From an uncultured Bacteroidota bacterium (GTDB taxonomy: Bacteria > Bacteroidota > Bacteroidia > Bacteroidales > F082), in assembly GCA_913055825.1 (NCBI GenBank), contig CAJXKB010000016.1, forward strand, positions 1 to 47,843: a stretch of DNA of 47,843 nucleotides, read 5' to 3'. A program made the translations under genes and the position numbers. Positions within the stretch are counted from its first letter, which is position 1. Each line of letters opens with the position of its first letter. Under the pieces are notes generated by a model. That model saw only the letters and a list, made by a program, of their open reading frames with translations. It searched no databases and had not been told where the DNA came from. Shown here one piece after another: positions 25,210 through 33,710 of this stretch.

Positions 25210-26472
25210 ATGCGGTATTTTATTTGGCGACTTGCTTTTTCATTTTTATTTGTGGGTAGTGGGCAGATGCTTTTTGCACAGGTTTTGGGATGTACCAATC
25301 CACAGGCCGTAAACTTTCAGCCCAGGGCCAAGCAAAATAATGGCAGCTGTACCTATAACCCTACTGCATATAAACCATTCAAGAGTTTTATCCTTCCAAA
25401 AGAGGTGAATGAAACTTCGGGATTGATTTTTTGGAGAAACAGCCTGTGGACGCACAACGATAGTGGCGGACTTCCCATGCTATACAGGATAGATACTGTG
25501 GACGGAACTGTTGAGCAACGCATCCGGGTGAAAAACGCCACCAATACAGACTGGGAAGAGTTGGCTGCAGACAGCCTGTATATTTATGTTGGCGATTTTG
25601 GGAATAACAGCGGACACCGCCACGACCTGGTGATTTATAAAATTAGGAAATCGGATATTCCAACGACAGGTGATGACGCTGTGTCGTCAGAAAAGATATT
25701 CTTTCAATATCCTGATTATCCGGTTTATATTGCCAAACGCAGTAAAAACAATTACGATTGTGAAGCTATGATTGCAGTAGGCGATTCATTGTATTTGTTT
25801 TCAAAAGATTGGCAGGATTCCCGAACACGTGTGTACCGTTTGCCAAAAACACCGGGAAATTATGTTGCCGATTTGGTTGATAGTTTTAATACCGCCGGAC
25901 TGGTAACAGCTGCCGATTACAATCGAAGTAAACATAAAGTTGTGTTGCTGGGATATACACGTGGAAATTGGGCGCCGTTTATGTGGTTGTTATGGGATTT
26001 TAAAGGCCATGCTTTTTTTTCCGGAAACAAAAGACGTATAGACATGCCTGCTGTAACAGCTCCCCAAACAGAAGGAGTTACGTTTACAAAAGGAGATGAC
26101 GGTTTTATAAGCTCGGAAGGAAGAAATCCTTTTTTCAAGCCAACAGCCTATCATTTTGACATTAGCCCATTTACGTGTGCAAACCGGCCTGCTTCCGTAC
26201 AGCATCCGATTACATTTACATTTACTTTGCACCCGAACCCGGTGTCAAAAAGAACGGTAAGTATATACTTGGTAAACCTACCGGAAAAGGAGTATAGCCT
26301 GAAACTTTATGATTCGTCGGGGAAACAAATTATCCCATTACACTACGATACTTTCAGTAAAAGAGGTAAAATAATTATTAAGCTCAGAATTTCAAAGTTG
26401 AAAACAGGTACTTATTTTGTACGAATCCAGTCGGGAAAATACACAGTAGAGCATAAATTTATCAGAGAATAA
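25210..26472 (+). CDS. T9SS-exported protein with propeller-like domain
   Basis: The 420-residue protein has a signal peptide (cleavage near MLFAQ). Next comes a short cysteine-containing motif, GCTNPQAVNFQPRAKQNN then GSCTY, of the kind GCTDPxAxNYxPxAxxDDGSC frequent in Bacteroidota secreted proteins. Residues about 60-320 look like a beta-propeller (SGLIFWRNSLWTHNDSGG, LYIYVGDFGNNSGHRHD, CEAMIAVGDSLYLFSKDW). The C-terminus is a type A T9SS sorting domain (FTLHPNPVSKRTVSIYLV to TYFVRIQSGKYTVEHKF). The substrate or partner is unknown. It sits between folD (13 bases) and queE (3 bases), an odd place for a secreted protein, but probably co-transcribed. Confidence 0.85.
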   Translation: MRYFIWRLAFSFLFVGSGQMLFAQVLGCTNPQAVNFQPRAKQNNGSCTYNPTAYKPFKSFILPKEVNETSGLIFWRNSLWTHNDSGGLPMLYRIDTVDGTVEQRIRVKNATNTDWEELAADSLYIYVGDFGNNSGHRHDLVIYKIRKSDIPTTGDDAVSSEKIFFQYPDYPVYIAKRSKNNYDCEAMIAVGDSLYLFSKDWQDSRTRVYRLPKTPGNYVADLVDSFNTAGLVTAADYNRSKHKVVLLGYTRGNWAPFMWLLWDFKGHAFFSGNKRRIDMPAVTAPQTEGVTFTKGDDGFISSEGRNPFFKPTAYHFDISPFTCANRPASVQHPITFTFTLHPNPVSKRTVSIYLVNLPEKEYSLKLYDSSGKQIIPLHYDTFSKRGKIIIKLRISKLKTGTYFVRIQSGKYTVEHKFIRE

Positions 26473-26475
26473 AAA

Positions 26476-27108
26476 ATGAAAGAATCAGAAGCTGCTTTAT
26501 TGGATGGCGGTAGGAAATTGCCTGTGATGGAGGAGTTTTATACTCTTCAGGGAGAAGGTTATAACATGGGGAAAGCAGCTTATTTTGTGCGTGTTGGTGG
26601 CTGTGATGTGGGCTGTGCATGGTGCGACAGCAAGGAATCGTGGAATGCCAGATTATTTCCGCCTGTGGAGGTGGAAAAGGTAGCTGAACGGGCAGCACAA
26701 ACCCAGGCCAAAACTGTGGTGGTTACCGGGGGTGAGCCAACACTTTATCCGTTGGGATTTTTCACCAAAGTATTGAAAGCCAAAGGTATAAAAGTTATGC
26801 TCGAAACTTCGGGTGCCCATCCGCTGACTGGTAATTGGGATTGGATTTGCTTGTCGCCGAAGAAAAATTCACCGCCCCGGCCTGATATTTATTCCCGTGC
26901 ACACGAGCTTAAGGTCATTATCGAGAAGAAGTCCGATTTGCAATGGGCTGAGAAAAACGCACAACAGGTTTCTGAAAATTGTCATTTATTCTTACAGCCC
27001 GAATGGAGCGTTTCCGAAGTAATTTTACCGGTATTAATTGATTATGTTATGCAACATCCGCAATGGCGCATCTCGTTACAGGCTCACAAATACATGCGGA
27101 TTCCTTAG
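26476..27108 (+). CDS. queE: 7-carboxy-7-deazaguanine synthase
   Basis: QueE is a radical SAM enzyme that makes 7-carboxy-7-deazaguanine for queuosine. The substrate/cluster region is FYTLQGEGYNMGKAAYFVRV followed by GGCDVGCAWCDSKESW, a CxxxCxxC cluster motif. TGGEPTLYPLG and LETSGAHPLTG follow. At 210 residues it has the length of the Bacteroidota form. It begins 3 bases after the preceding stop. No queC, queD or queF is in the window. Confidence 0.94.
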   Translation: MKESEAALLDGGRKLPVMEEFYTLQGEGYNMGKAAYFVRVGGCDVGCAWCDSKESWNARLFPPVEVEKVAERAAQTQAKTVVVTGGEPTLYPLGFFTKVLKAKGIKVMLETSGAHPLTGNWDWICLSPKKNSPPRPDIYSRAHELKVIIEKKSDLQWAEKNAQQVSENCHLFLQPEWSVSEVILPVLIDYVMQHPQWRISLQAHKYMRIP

Positions 27109-27118
27109 GGAGAAATGC

Positions 27119-28066
27119 CTAAAGTTTTGTGTTATTTGATATAAAATCAGTAGGGATATAATTTTTTTCTGACTCGCAAATAGCCGATGAAAATGAAATT
27201 CCCGATTGAAGGAGTTTTACAATATTGGCATAGCCTATTGTAGGAATAAAATCTTTTGTAAAACCTGCTTGAACCCATTTGTAAATAAAACCGGCATTAA
27301 AACCGTCCCCGGCACCTACTGTGCTTTTTATCGTAATTTTTTTAGCCGGGAGCTGAGTCAGCTTATTTTTCCACAAGCACAGCACGCCAGATGCGCCCAT
27401 GGTCATAATGGCCGGTGCCCAGGGATTGATTTCGGAAAGGGTACGTAAAAGTTTTTCAGGAGATTCCTTACCAAATAAGGCTCTTAAATCCTCATCTGAA
27501 GCTTTGATGATATCGGCTATTTTGATGTTTTCTATTATTATTTTCCACTGTTTACTATCTCTGGTAATAGTGTCCTGACGGATGTTTGGGTCATAAACAA
27601 TTGTACTTCCCGCTTGACGGGCAGCATGCAGGGTTTTTAGTAATTCGCTACGAATACCCTCTTCCAGCGAATACAAGGAGCCAAACAAAACGACATCTTT
27701 CCCGGTAAAATGAGGAATAGACATAAGCTTCCTATGTGTTGGGTAATGCTTTTCAAAGTGGTAAGTCGCTTTTTTGTTTTGATCCAACACGGCAATGGCT
27801 ACAGATGTCTGCATTTCAGAATATTGACGTACCCATTGGGTATTTATGCCATTGTTTTTCAAAAAACGAATGATGAAGGTTGCAACATCATCATCACCCA
27901 ATTCCGTAATTAAACTAACAGGCATACGTGCCCGCGCCAGTGAAACCGATGCATTTAACATTGCCCCTCCCGGAATACCGGGAGCCTCAGCCGGACTTTC
28001 TAAATATCCAAAACTACTTGCATCTTGAACTATATCAAGAAGTGTTTCGCCTAAGCAAAAAATCAT
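27119..28066 (-). CDS. PfkB-family carbohydrate kinase (fructokinase-like)
   Basis: This ribokinase-fold sugar kinase has 315 residues. It opens with IFCLGETLLDIVQD, has the substrate-side glycine motif PGGAMLNASVSLARA, and the PfkB signature near the C-terminus, TIKSTVGAGDGFNAGFIYKW, with the catalytic base in GAGDGF. The sequence resembles bacterial fructokinases, but the sugar cannot be fixed from sequence alone. It is transcribed alone; no sugar transporter or hydrolase lies beside it. Confidence 0.87.
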   Translation of the reverse strand: MIFCLGETLLDIVQDASSFGYLESPAEAPGIPGGAMLNASVSLARARMPVSLITELGDDDVATFIIRFLKNNGINTQWVRQYSEMQTSVAIAVLDQNKKATYHFEKHYPTHRKLMSIPHFTGKDVVLFGSLYSLEEGIRSELLKTLHAARQAGSTIVYDPNIRQDTITRDSKQWKIIIENIKIADIIKASDEDLRALFGKESPEKLLRTLSEINPWAPAIMTMGASGVLCLWKNKLTQLPAKKITIKSTVGAGDGFNAGFIYKWVQAGFTKDFIPTIGYANIVKLLQSGISFSSAICESEKNYIPTDFISNNTKL

Positions 28067-28354
28067 TAATCTGAGTAATTTATAAAAAGCAAAAAATGAA
28101 ATAAATAAATTATCTTGTTGATATACTGTATATTTGAAGCATTAATAACAAAAACCCCCTTCCTAAAAGCGAAGATACACAAATTATCATACTATCCGAA
28201 ACAAGACTTATTTCCCTGACTTTTTTTTGAGCTACTTATTTAATTTGGATTGTAGCTTGTAAATGGAATTTTTTGAAAAACTTTCGGATGATAGTGCTTA
28301 TTACCAAAAAAAGCGCCCTTTTCAAGGCGCTTTTTAATTTTTTAAAGAAGTATC
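28067..28354. other. Intergenic region with a candidate plus-strand transcript
   Basis: No protein gene was seen. A plus-strand TATATTTG (28129-28136) could start a transcript of about 190 bases ending at the hairpin 28306-28336. Within it, ATCCGAAA (28195-28202) can pair with TTTCGGAT (28282-28289). No good -33 element is visible, so this is only a possibility. Confidence 0.3.
28306..28336. terminator. Terminator downstream of rpoD, bidirectional in form
   Basis: AAAAAGCGCC and GGCGCTTTTT form a 10-bp stem around a short loop, with flanking A and T tracts. It lies 19 bases past the rpoD stop on the minus strand. Confidence 0.85.
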
Positions 28355-29218
28355 TTATCCCAAATAAGATTTCAGGATTTTACTGCGCGAAGTTTGTTTC
28401 AGACGGCGAATAGCTTTTTCTTTGATTTGGCGAACGCGTTCGCGGGTCAGGTCAAATTTTTCACCAATTTCCTCAAGGGTCATAGGGTGACTACCATTAA
28501 GTCCAAAATACAGTTTTATTACATCGGCTTCGCGTTGGGTGAGGGTCGAAATGGCCCGGTCGATTTCTTTGCGTAACGACTCATACAACAGCCCTGTTTC
28601 GGGGGTAATAGATTCCTCACTTTTCAGCACATCGTACATGTTGTTGTCTTCATCCTGAATAAGTGGTGCATCCATGGAAACATGGCGCCCGGCATTCCGT
28701 TTGGATTCTTTTACCTCATTAATAGTCATTTCTAGCATTCCGGCAATTTCTTTGTAGTCGGGTTCACGCTCGAATTCCTGTTCCAGCTTGGCTGTCGCTT
28801 TATTGATTTTGTTAATGGAGCCGATTTTGTTCAACGGCAGACGGACAATACGCGATTGCTCGGCCAGCGCCTGAAGAATAGATTGGCGAATCCACCAAAC
28901 GGCGTAGGAAATAAACTTAAAGCCACGGGTTTCGTCGAAGCGTTGTGCTGCTTTGATTAGCCCCAGGTTTCCTTCATTAATTAAATCGGGCAGACTTAGT
29001 CCCTGGTTTTGGTATTGCTTTGACACCGATACCACAAATCTCAGGTTGGCTTTTGTTAATTCTTCCAATGCTTTTTTATCACCCTGTTTAATCCTTCTTG
29101 CCAGTTCAACTTCCTGTTCAGCGGTAATCAGGTCCACTTTTCCAATCTCTTGAAGATATTTGTCAAGGGATGCGGTTTCACGGTTGGTTACTTGTTTGGT
29201 GATTTTTAGTTGCCTCAT
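28355..29218 (-). CDS. rpoD: Primary RNA polymerase sigma factor RpoD (short Bacteroidota form)
   Basis: This is the housekeeping sigma factor that recognises the -33/-7 promoters noted throughout the window. The 287 residues lack region 1.1 and start with region 1.2 ([20 protein letters not shown]). Region 2 contains [20 protein letters not shown] and [20 protein letters not shown], region 3 follows, and region 4 ends with the helix-turn-helix [20 protein letters not shown] and KEKAIRRLK. Length and order match the Bacteroidota primary sigma. pnp lies upstream on the same strand (66-base gap). Confidence 0.96.
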   Translation of the reverse strand: MRQLKITKQVTNRETASLDKYLQEIGKVDLITAEQEVELARRIKQGDKKALEELTKANLRFVVSVSKQYQNQGLSLPDLINEGNLGLIKAAQRFDETRGFKFISYAVWWIRQSILQALAEQSRIVRLPLNKIGSINKINKATAKLEQEFEREPDYKEIAGMLEMTINEVKESKRNAGRHVSMDAPLIQDEDNNMYDVLKSEESITPETGLLYESLRKEIDRAISTLTQREADVIKLYFGLNGSHPMTLEEIGEKFDLTRERVRQIKEKAIRRLKQTSRSKILKSYLG

Positions 29219-29284
29219 GCGCTATGGATATTATTTTGGTTTATTGACTACGTTTAAAAAGATTAAAAGTTTCAGTTTGTGTAA

Positions 29285-31417
29285 CTATTTTCTTTCGGGT
29301 CGTTTAATTAAAGCTTTACGTGAAAGTTTCATTTTGCCGTTGCGTTCATCAACACCTATCAGCTTAACTTTAATTTGGTCACCTTCGTGAAGTACATCTT
29401 CTACTTTTTCAATTCGTTTCCAGTCGATTTCGGAGATGTGTAGCAGGCCTTCCTTACCGGGAAGAATCTCAACAAAAGCGCCAAAAGGCACAATGCTCTT
29501 GATGGTACCCAGATAAACTTCACCAACTTCGGGAACGGCGGTGATAGCTTTAATTTTAGCTTTGGCAGCTTCGATGGAGGCTTTATCGGGCGAAACGATG
29601 TCGATAATTCCAAAATTCCCTACTTCTTCAATTACAATAGTGGTGTTTGTTTCGCGCTGCATTTCCTGAATAACTTTTCCACCCGGCCCAATCACGGCGC
29701 CAATAAATTCTTTGGCAATACTCATGCGTTCGATTCTCGGTACATGCTCTTTGTAATCGGCACGTGGTTCGGAAATAGTTTTGGCTATTTCGCCTAAAAT
29801 GTGAAGCCTCCCCTCACGGGCCTGTTCCAGTGCTTCTGCCAGAACTTCGTAAGGTAATCCATCCACTTTGATGTCCATTTGGCAAGCCGTAATACCATCA
29901 GCTGTTCCGGTAACCTTAAAGTCCATATCTCCAAAGTGATCTTCATCACCAAGAATATCTGTCAAAATAGCGTATTTTCCTGATTCGGTATCGGTAATCA
30001 GTCCCATAGCAATACCGGCGACAGGTTTCTTAATTTGAACACCGGCATCCATCAGTGCCATTGTGCCACCACAAACAGTAGCCATGGACGATGAACCGTT
30101 TGATTCGAGAATATCCGAAACAATTCGAATGGTGTAAGGATTTGCATCTCCTTCCGGAAGAACGTATTTTAAAGCACGCATGGCGAGGTTGCCATGTCCT
30201 ATTTCACGACGTCCGGGGCTGCCAAAACGGCGAACCTCTCCGGTTGAGAATCCGGGGAAATTGTAGTGCAGGATAAATTTACTGCTGCCATCAATCACAG
30301 CACCGTCGATCATTTGTTCATTCATTTTATTACCGAGTGTAACGGTTACTAAAGCCTGTGTCTCACCACGGGTAAAAATTGCCGAACCATGCGCCGAGGG
30401 CAGATAATCTACTTCGCTCCAAATGGGGCGGACTTGATTTAATTTTCTGCCATCCATACGGATATGATCGTTCAGTAAAGCCTGACGAAGGGCTTCTTTT
30501 TCCACATTATGGAAATAACGTTTTACCAAATTTGCTTTGTCTTGTTCTTCTTCGGGAAGGCTCTCAATAAATTCATCACGGATGGCTTTAAAACCTTCAG
30601 TACGGGCATTCTTATCAGGATTTCCGCTCAGGGCCAGTTCATAACATTTTTGATAAGTAGCTTCTTTTACGCGAACTTTTAATTCCTCATCATTAGTTTC
30701 GTGGCAATATGTTCTTTTGGTTTTTGATTTTTCAACCATGTCAGCCAACTCTACCTGAGCCTGACACTGGATTTTAATAGCCTGATGAGCTGCTTTAATA
30801 GCTTCTATCATAACGGTTTCCGAAACTTCTTTCATTTCGCCTTCAACCATCATTATGTTGTCTGCACTTGCTGCAACCATCATTTCCAAATCAGCATCTT
30901 CCATGCGTGAAAGGCTGGGATTAATAACATATTTACCATCAATCAGCGCAACACGAACTTCTGAAATAGGCCCGTGGAAAGGAATGTCGGAGACAGCCAA
31001 TGCCGAAGAAGCAGCCAATGCTGCAAGTGCATCGGGGGCCACATCATCACCTCCCGAAATAAGCTGAATGATCACCTGTGTTTCGGCATGAAAATCTTCA
31101 GGAAACAAGGGACGGAGGGCACGGTCAACTAACCGTGATATCAGGATTTCATACTCCGAAGGACGTCCTTCACGTTTGAAAAAACCACCCGGGAATTTAC
31201 CGGTAGAAGCATATTTTTCTTTATAATCGACGGAGAGTGGCATAAAATCCACATCTTCTTTAGCTTCCTCGGCAGCAACAACAGTTGCAAGCAACATGGT
31301 GTTCCCCATTTTGACTACTGCAGCGCCGTCAGCTTGTTTGGCAAGCCTGCCTGTTTCGATGGAGATGGTTGTGCCATCTTCCATCTGGAATGTTTTTGTA
31401 ATAGCTTGTGCAGACAT
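29285..31417 (-). CDS. pnp: Polyribonucleotide nucleotidyltransferase
   Basis: PNPase degrades RNA phosphorolytically from the 3' end. In 710 residues: a first RNase PH domain (about 10-230, with [20 protein letters not shown]), a helical linker, a second RNase PH domain (about 310-545, with [20 protein letters not shown] and the active-site [16 protein letters not shown]), a KH domain ([15 protein letters not shown]) and an S1 domain ([20 protein letters not shown]). Complete. It lies downstream of rpsO, the conserved pairing, but with a terminator-like hairpin between them. Confidence 0.97.
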   Translation of the reverse strand: MSAQAITKTFQMEDGTTISIETGRLAKQADGAAVVKMGNTMLLATVVAAEEAKEDVDFMPLSVDYKEKYASTGKFPGGFFKREGRPSEYEILISRLVDRALRPLFPEDFHAETQVIIQLISGGDDVAPDALAALAASSALAVSDIPFHGPISEVRVALIDGKYVINPSLSRMEDADLEMMVAASADNIMMVEGEMKEVSETVMIEAIKAAHQAIKIQCQAQVELADMVEKSKTKRTYCHETNDEELKVRVKEATYQKCYELALSGNPDKNARTEGFKAIRDEFIESLPEEEQDKANLVKRYFHNVEKEALRQALLNDHIRMDGRKLNQVRPIWSEVDYLPSAHGSAIFTRGETQALVTVTLGNKMNEQMIDGAVIDGSSKFILHYNFPGFSTGEVRRFGSPGRREIGHGNLAMRALKYVLPEGDANPYTIRIVSDILESNGSSSMATVCGGTMALMDAGVQIKKPVAGIAMGLITDTESGKYAILTDILGDEDHFGDMDFKVTGTADGITACQMDIKVDGLPYEVLAEALEQAREGRLHILGEIAKTISEPRADYKEHVPRIERMSIAKEFIGAVIGPGGKVIQEMQRETNTTIVIEEVGNFGIIDIVSPDKASIEAAKAKIKAITAVPEVGEVYLGTIKSIVPFGAFVEILPGKEGLLHISEIDWKRIEKVEDVLHEGDQIKVKLIGVDERNGKMKLSRKALIKRPERK

Positions 31418-31561
31418 AAATTATTATTAGATGTTTTAAATTTTTACTATTCTTTCTAATTAGTTTAATAGCGTGTAACCAGAATGTTAGGCTTTATAAT
31501 TTTAAATTAAGGCCCTGAATAACCTGCCGGGAATTTTTTTGTTTAGCCCCAGTTTACATAA

Positions 31562-31600
31562 ACACAAAAAAAGGCAATCGGGTAATTGCCTTTTTTTGCG
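31562..31600. terminator. Hairpin with T tract between rpsO and pnp
   Basis: CAAAAAAAGGCAAT and ATTGCCTTTTTTTG form a 14-bp stem with loop CGGGTA. On the minus strand it follows the rpsO stop by about 15 bases, so rpsO may end here with some read-through into pnp, or the hairpin may be processed. Confidence 0.85.
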
Positions 31601-31614
31601 AAGTTTTATATTTA

Positions 31615-31884
31615 CTACTTTCGAAGTCCAAGCTGTTTGATAATTGTACGATATCTTACAACGTCTTTTTCTTGCAGATATTCGAGCAATTTTCTTCTTT
31701 TACCAACCATGCGGACCAACGATCTCTGAGTGAACACGTCTTTTTTATTCCTTTTCAGATGTTCGGTCAGGTGTTTGATACGGTAGGTAAACAACGCGAT
31801 CTGGCCTTCTGCCGATCCTGTATCGTGATCATCCTTACCGTACTGTGCGAAAATTTCTTTTTTCTTTTCAACAGATAAATACAT
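31615..31884 (-). CDS. rpsO: 30S ribosomal protein S15
   Basis: S15 binds the central domain of 16S rRNA. From ATG 31884 the protein is 89 residues, the standard length, starting YLSVEKKKEIFAQYGKDDHD and including TGSAEGQIALFTYRIKHLTE, LVRMVGKRRKLLEYL and the tail YRTIIKQLGLRK. An in-frame ATG at 31926 lies upstream of the -7 promoter box and is rejected. Confidence 0.97.
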   Translation of the reverse strand: MYLSVEKKKEIFAQYGKDDHDTGSAEGQIALFTYRIKHLTEHLKRNKKDVFTQRSLVRMVGKRRKLLEYLQEKDVVRYRTIIKQLGLRK

Positions 31885-31911
31885 AGAATTCTTTTTTCTA
31901 ATTTTGGGGTG

Positions 31912-31942
31912 CAAAAATAAGAACATTATTTGAACTGGACAA
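31912..31942 (-). promoter_or_regulatory. rpsO promoter
   Basis: On the minus strand TTG (31940-31942), a 20-base spacer and TATTTTTG (31912-31919) form a complete Bacteroidota promoter 27 bases before the ATG. Confidence 0.7.
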
Positions 31943-31984
31943 TTTTTTTATTTTATTTTTTTATCCAGATTGATTTTAAAAGGC

Positions 31985-32923
31985 TTATTCTCTCATTATC
32001 CGATAAAAAACCCCCCGCTCTTCCCTGACGGATATTATTTTGTTCTCGTGTTCCAGCACATCAAGGTATTTGTTTATTTCGTTGATATGAAGTCCCAGAA
32101 TTTTACGCATGTCTTCCAGTGTACATGGCCGCCGTTTGATGGTTTCCAAAATGGCTGTTTCGGTGTCTCCACGATATGAGACAATTTTTTTGCGATCGGG
32201 GGCCGCGGCAATGATTTTTACGATGTCCATGTCCCAAAAATCAACGATACTTTGTAACTCTTTCCGGGTTGCTGCCCTGATTTTATCTACAGCACCCGGC
32301 CGGTCTAGGGTGTTAAGTTGAATTTCGTCGGGATTTATCTGTAAAAAAGCCTCTTTGAGTGCCACGAGATTCTCTTTGTTGTCGTTTAACCCGGGGATAA
32401 TCAATACCTCCAGCCAAATCCGGCCTTTGAACTCTTTCCTGAATTCTATTAACCCACTGATATATTCAGGAATGTTTAAGGAGTGGAATGGACGGTTTAT
32501 TCTCCGGAATGACAACTCTTCTGCAGCATCCAGCGAGGGCAATACCACATCGGCAGCAAGTAATTCGTGCCTGACTTCTGTATCCTGAAAAAGCGTTCCG
32601 TTGGTGAGTACGGCAACCGGAATCCGGGCGTTTATACTTTTGATGAAATTAAGTACGTCACCAATTCTGCTATTTAGTGTTGGTTCTCCGGAGCCTGAAA
32701 AGGTAATGTAGTCAGGTGCCGGATTGTTTTCCAGATAGTGCGCTATTTCTTTGCTCACGTCATCGAAAGGAACATATTCCTTGCGATCCAGTGTGAGGTT
32801 GGTTGTCCGCCCGCATTCGCAATAAACGCAGTTGAGCGAGCATACTTTGTGAGGGACTAAATCGACTCCCAGCGACATGCCGAGACGGCGCGAAGGTACC
32901 GGGCCGAAAAGATATTGATACAT
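31985..32923 (-). CDS. Radical SAM protein with C-terminal winged-helix domain
   Basis: This is a 312-residue radical SAM enzyme of unknown substrate. The cluster motif CxxxCxxC is in KVCSLNCVYCECGRT (about residues 28-41). SAM-binding features follow: FSGSGEPTLNSRIGDVLNFI and VLTNGTLF. The opening YQYLFGPVPSRRLGMSLGVD is typical of this subfamily. The last 70 residues (TAILETIKRRPCTLEDMRKI, VLEHENKIISVREERGVFYR) look like a winged helix. It follows the CGGC protein by 9 bases, so the two form an operon. Confidence 0.88.
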   Translation of the reverse strand: MYQYLFGPVPSRRLGMSLGVDLVPHKVCSLNCVYCECGRTTNLTLDRKEYVPFDDVSKEIAHYLENNPAPDYITFSGSGEPTLNSRIGDVLNFIKSINARIPVAVLTNGTLFQDTEVRHELLAADVVLPSLDAAEELSFRRINRPFHSLNIPEYISGLIEFRKEFKGRIWLEVLIIPGLNDNKENLVALKEAFLQINPDEIQLNTLDRPGAVDKIRAATRKELQSIVDFWDMDIVKIIAAAPDRKKIVSYRGDTETAILETIKRRPCTLEDMRKILGLHINEINKYLDVLEHENKIISVREERGVFYRIMRE

Positions 32924-32932
32924 ATTTTTATG

Positions 32933-33382
32933 TTAATTGTAAGCCAGTCTGGTTTTTTCGTCGGCCAGTGTGGGTTTGATAAATTCCTGCCATTCAGAGG
33001 TATCCCAGGTTCCAAGCGCTTTGTGGGTTTGATAATATTTTTCAGGAATGGGATGCGTGCCGACGACAACTTTCATTTGATATTTTTCTTCAATAAACCG
33101 TTTAAAATGATCGATGTAGGGGCATGGAGGATAGCCCACCACCAATCCGGTGGCAAGATGAATAACGTCAACACCGTTTTTCTTCATTTCTTCGGGGGCA
33201 TACTCAACATTTCCGCCGGGGCAGCCTCCGCAACGGGTGTAACCTGCAATTTCGAGTTCGGTATCTTTATCATAGATACTGAAAGCTCCTTCTTTATTTT
33301 TCATGGAACGGAAGCATTTTCCGCCGGCACAATCACGATAACGATCGCAAATGATAATTCCGATTTTTATTTTTTTCTTCAT
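32933..33382 (-). CDS. CGGC domain protein (possible metal-binding)
   Basis: This small cytoplasmic protein has 149 residues. The family-naming motif is in YTRCGGCPGGNVEYAPEEMK; further cysteines are in IICDRYRDCAGGKCF and GYPPCPYID, consistent with metal or iron-sulfur binding. HLATGLVVG and VVVGTHPIPEKYY are also typical. The biochemical role of CGGC proteins is not established. It is the first gene of a pair with the radical SAM gene. Possible -7 boxes on the minus strand are TAAGTTTG (33423-33430) and TAATTTTG (33463-33470). Confidence 0.87.
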   Translation of the reverse strand: MKKKIKIGIIICDRYRDCAGGKCFRSMKNKEGAFSIYDKDTELEIAGYTRCGGCPGGNVEYAPEEMKKNGVDVIHLATGLVVGYPPCPYIDHFKRFIEEKYQMKVVVGTHPIPEKYYQTHKALGTWDTSEWQEFIKPTLADEKTRLAYN

Positions 33383-33578
33383 GGCCCTCTTTTTTTTGGC
33401 CTTTCCATCAAGTGCTACTACACAAACTTATAGATAACCACTTTTTTGCTAAAGCCTTGATGCAAAATTAGCATAAAAGCCGATATGAGGAGAAATTATA
33501 TGTAGAAATATTAAATGTGTATTCGACAAGAAGCGCCTGTTTAAAGCTTTACTCAAGCAAGTTGAAAGATCGCATTCC

Positions 33579-33606
33579 TTGATTATTCAATTTTTTTTTA
33601 TACTTG
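33579..33606 (+). promoter_or_regulatory. Candidate acs promoter
   Basis: TTG (33579-33581), a 17-base spacer and TATACTTG (33599-33606), one base off consensus. It would give a 5' leader of about 100 bases before ATG 33711. Confidence 0.4.
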
Positions 33607-33710
33607 CAGAAAGAAATTGCCATCGAAGCCAAATAAAACGGTGTTAGAAACCCAATTGTTTGTGCTACCTGCAATCCATATTATTTAGTATTCACCAAAA
33701 AAATCTCCTA

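Noticed and set aside
27110-27128. Possible further copy of the GAGTGCCTAAAGTT repeat (AAATGCCTAAAGTTTTG)
   Set aside because: Only about 13 bases match, overlapping the end of the sugar kinase gene; chance similarity is sufficient.
29401-31067. Open frames on both strands inside pnp
   Set aside because: They are shadow frames of the conserved PNPase gene with no independent signals.
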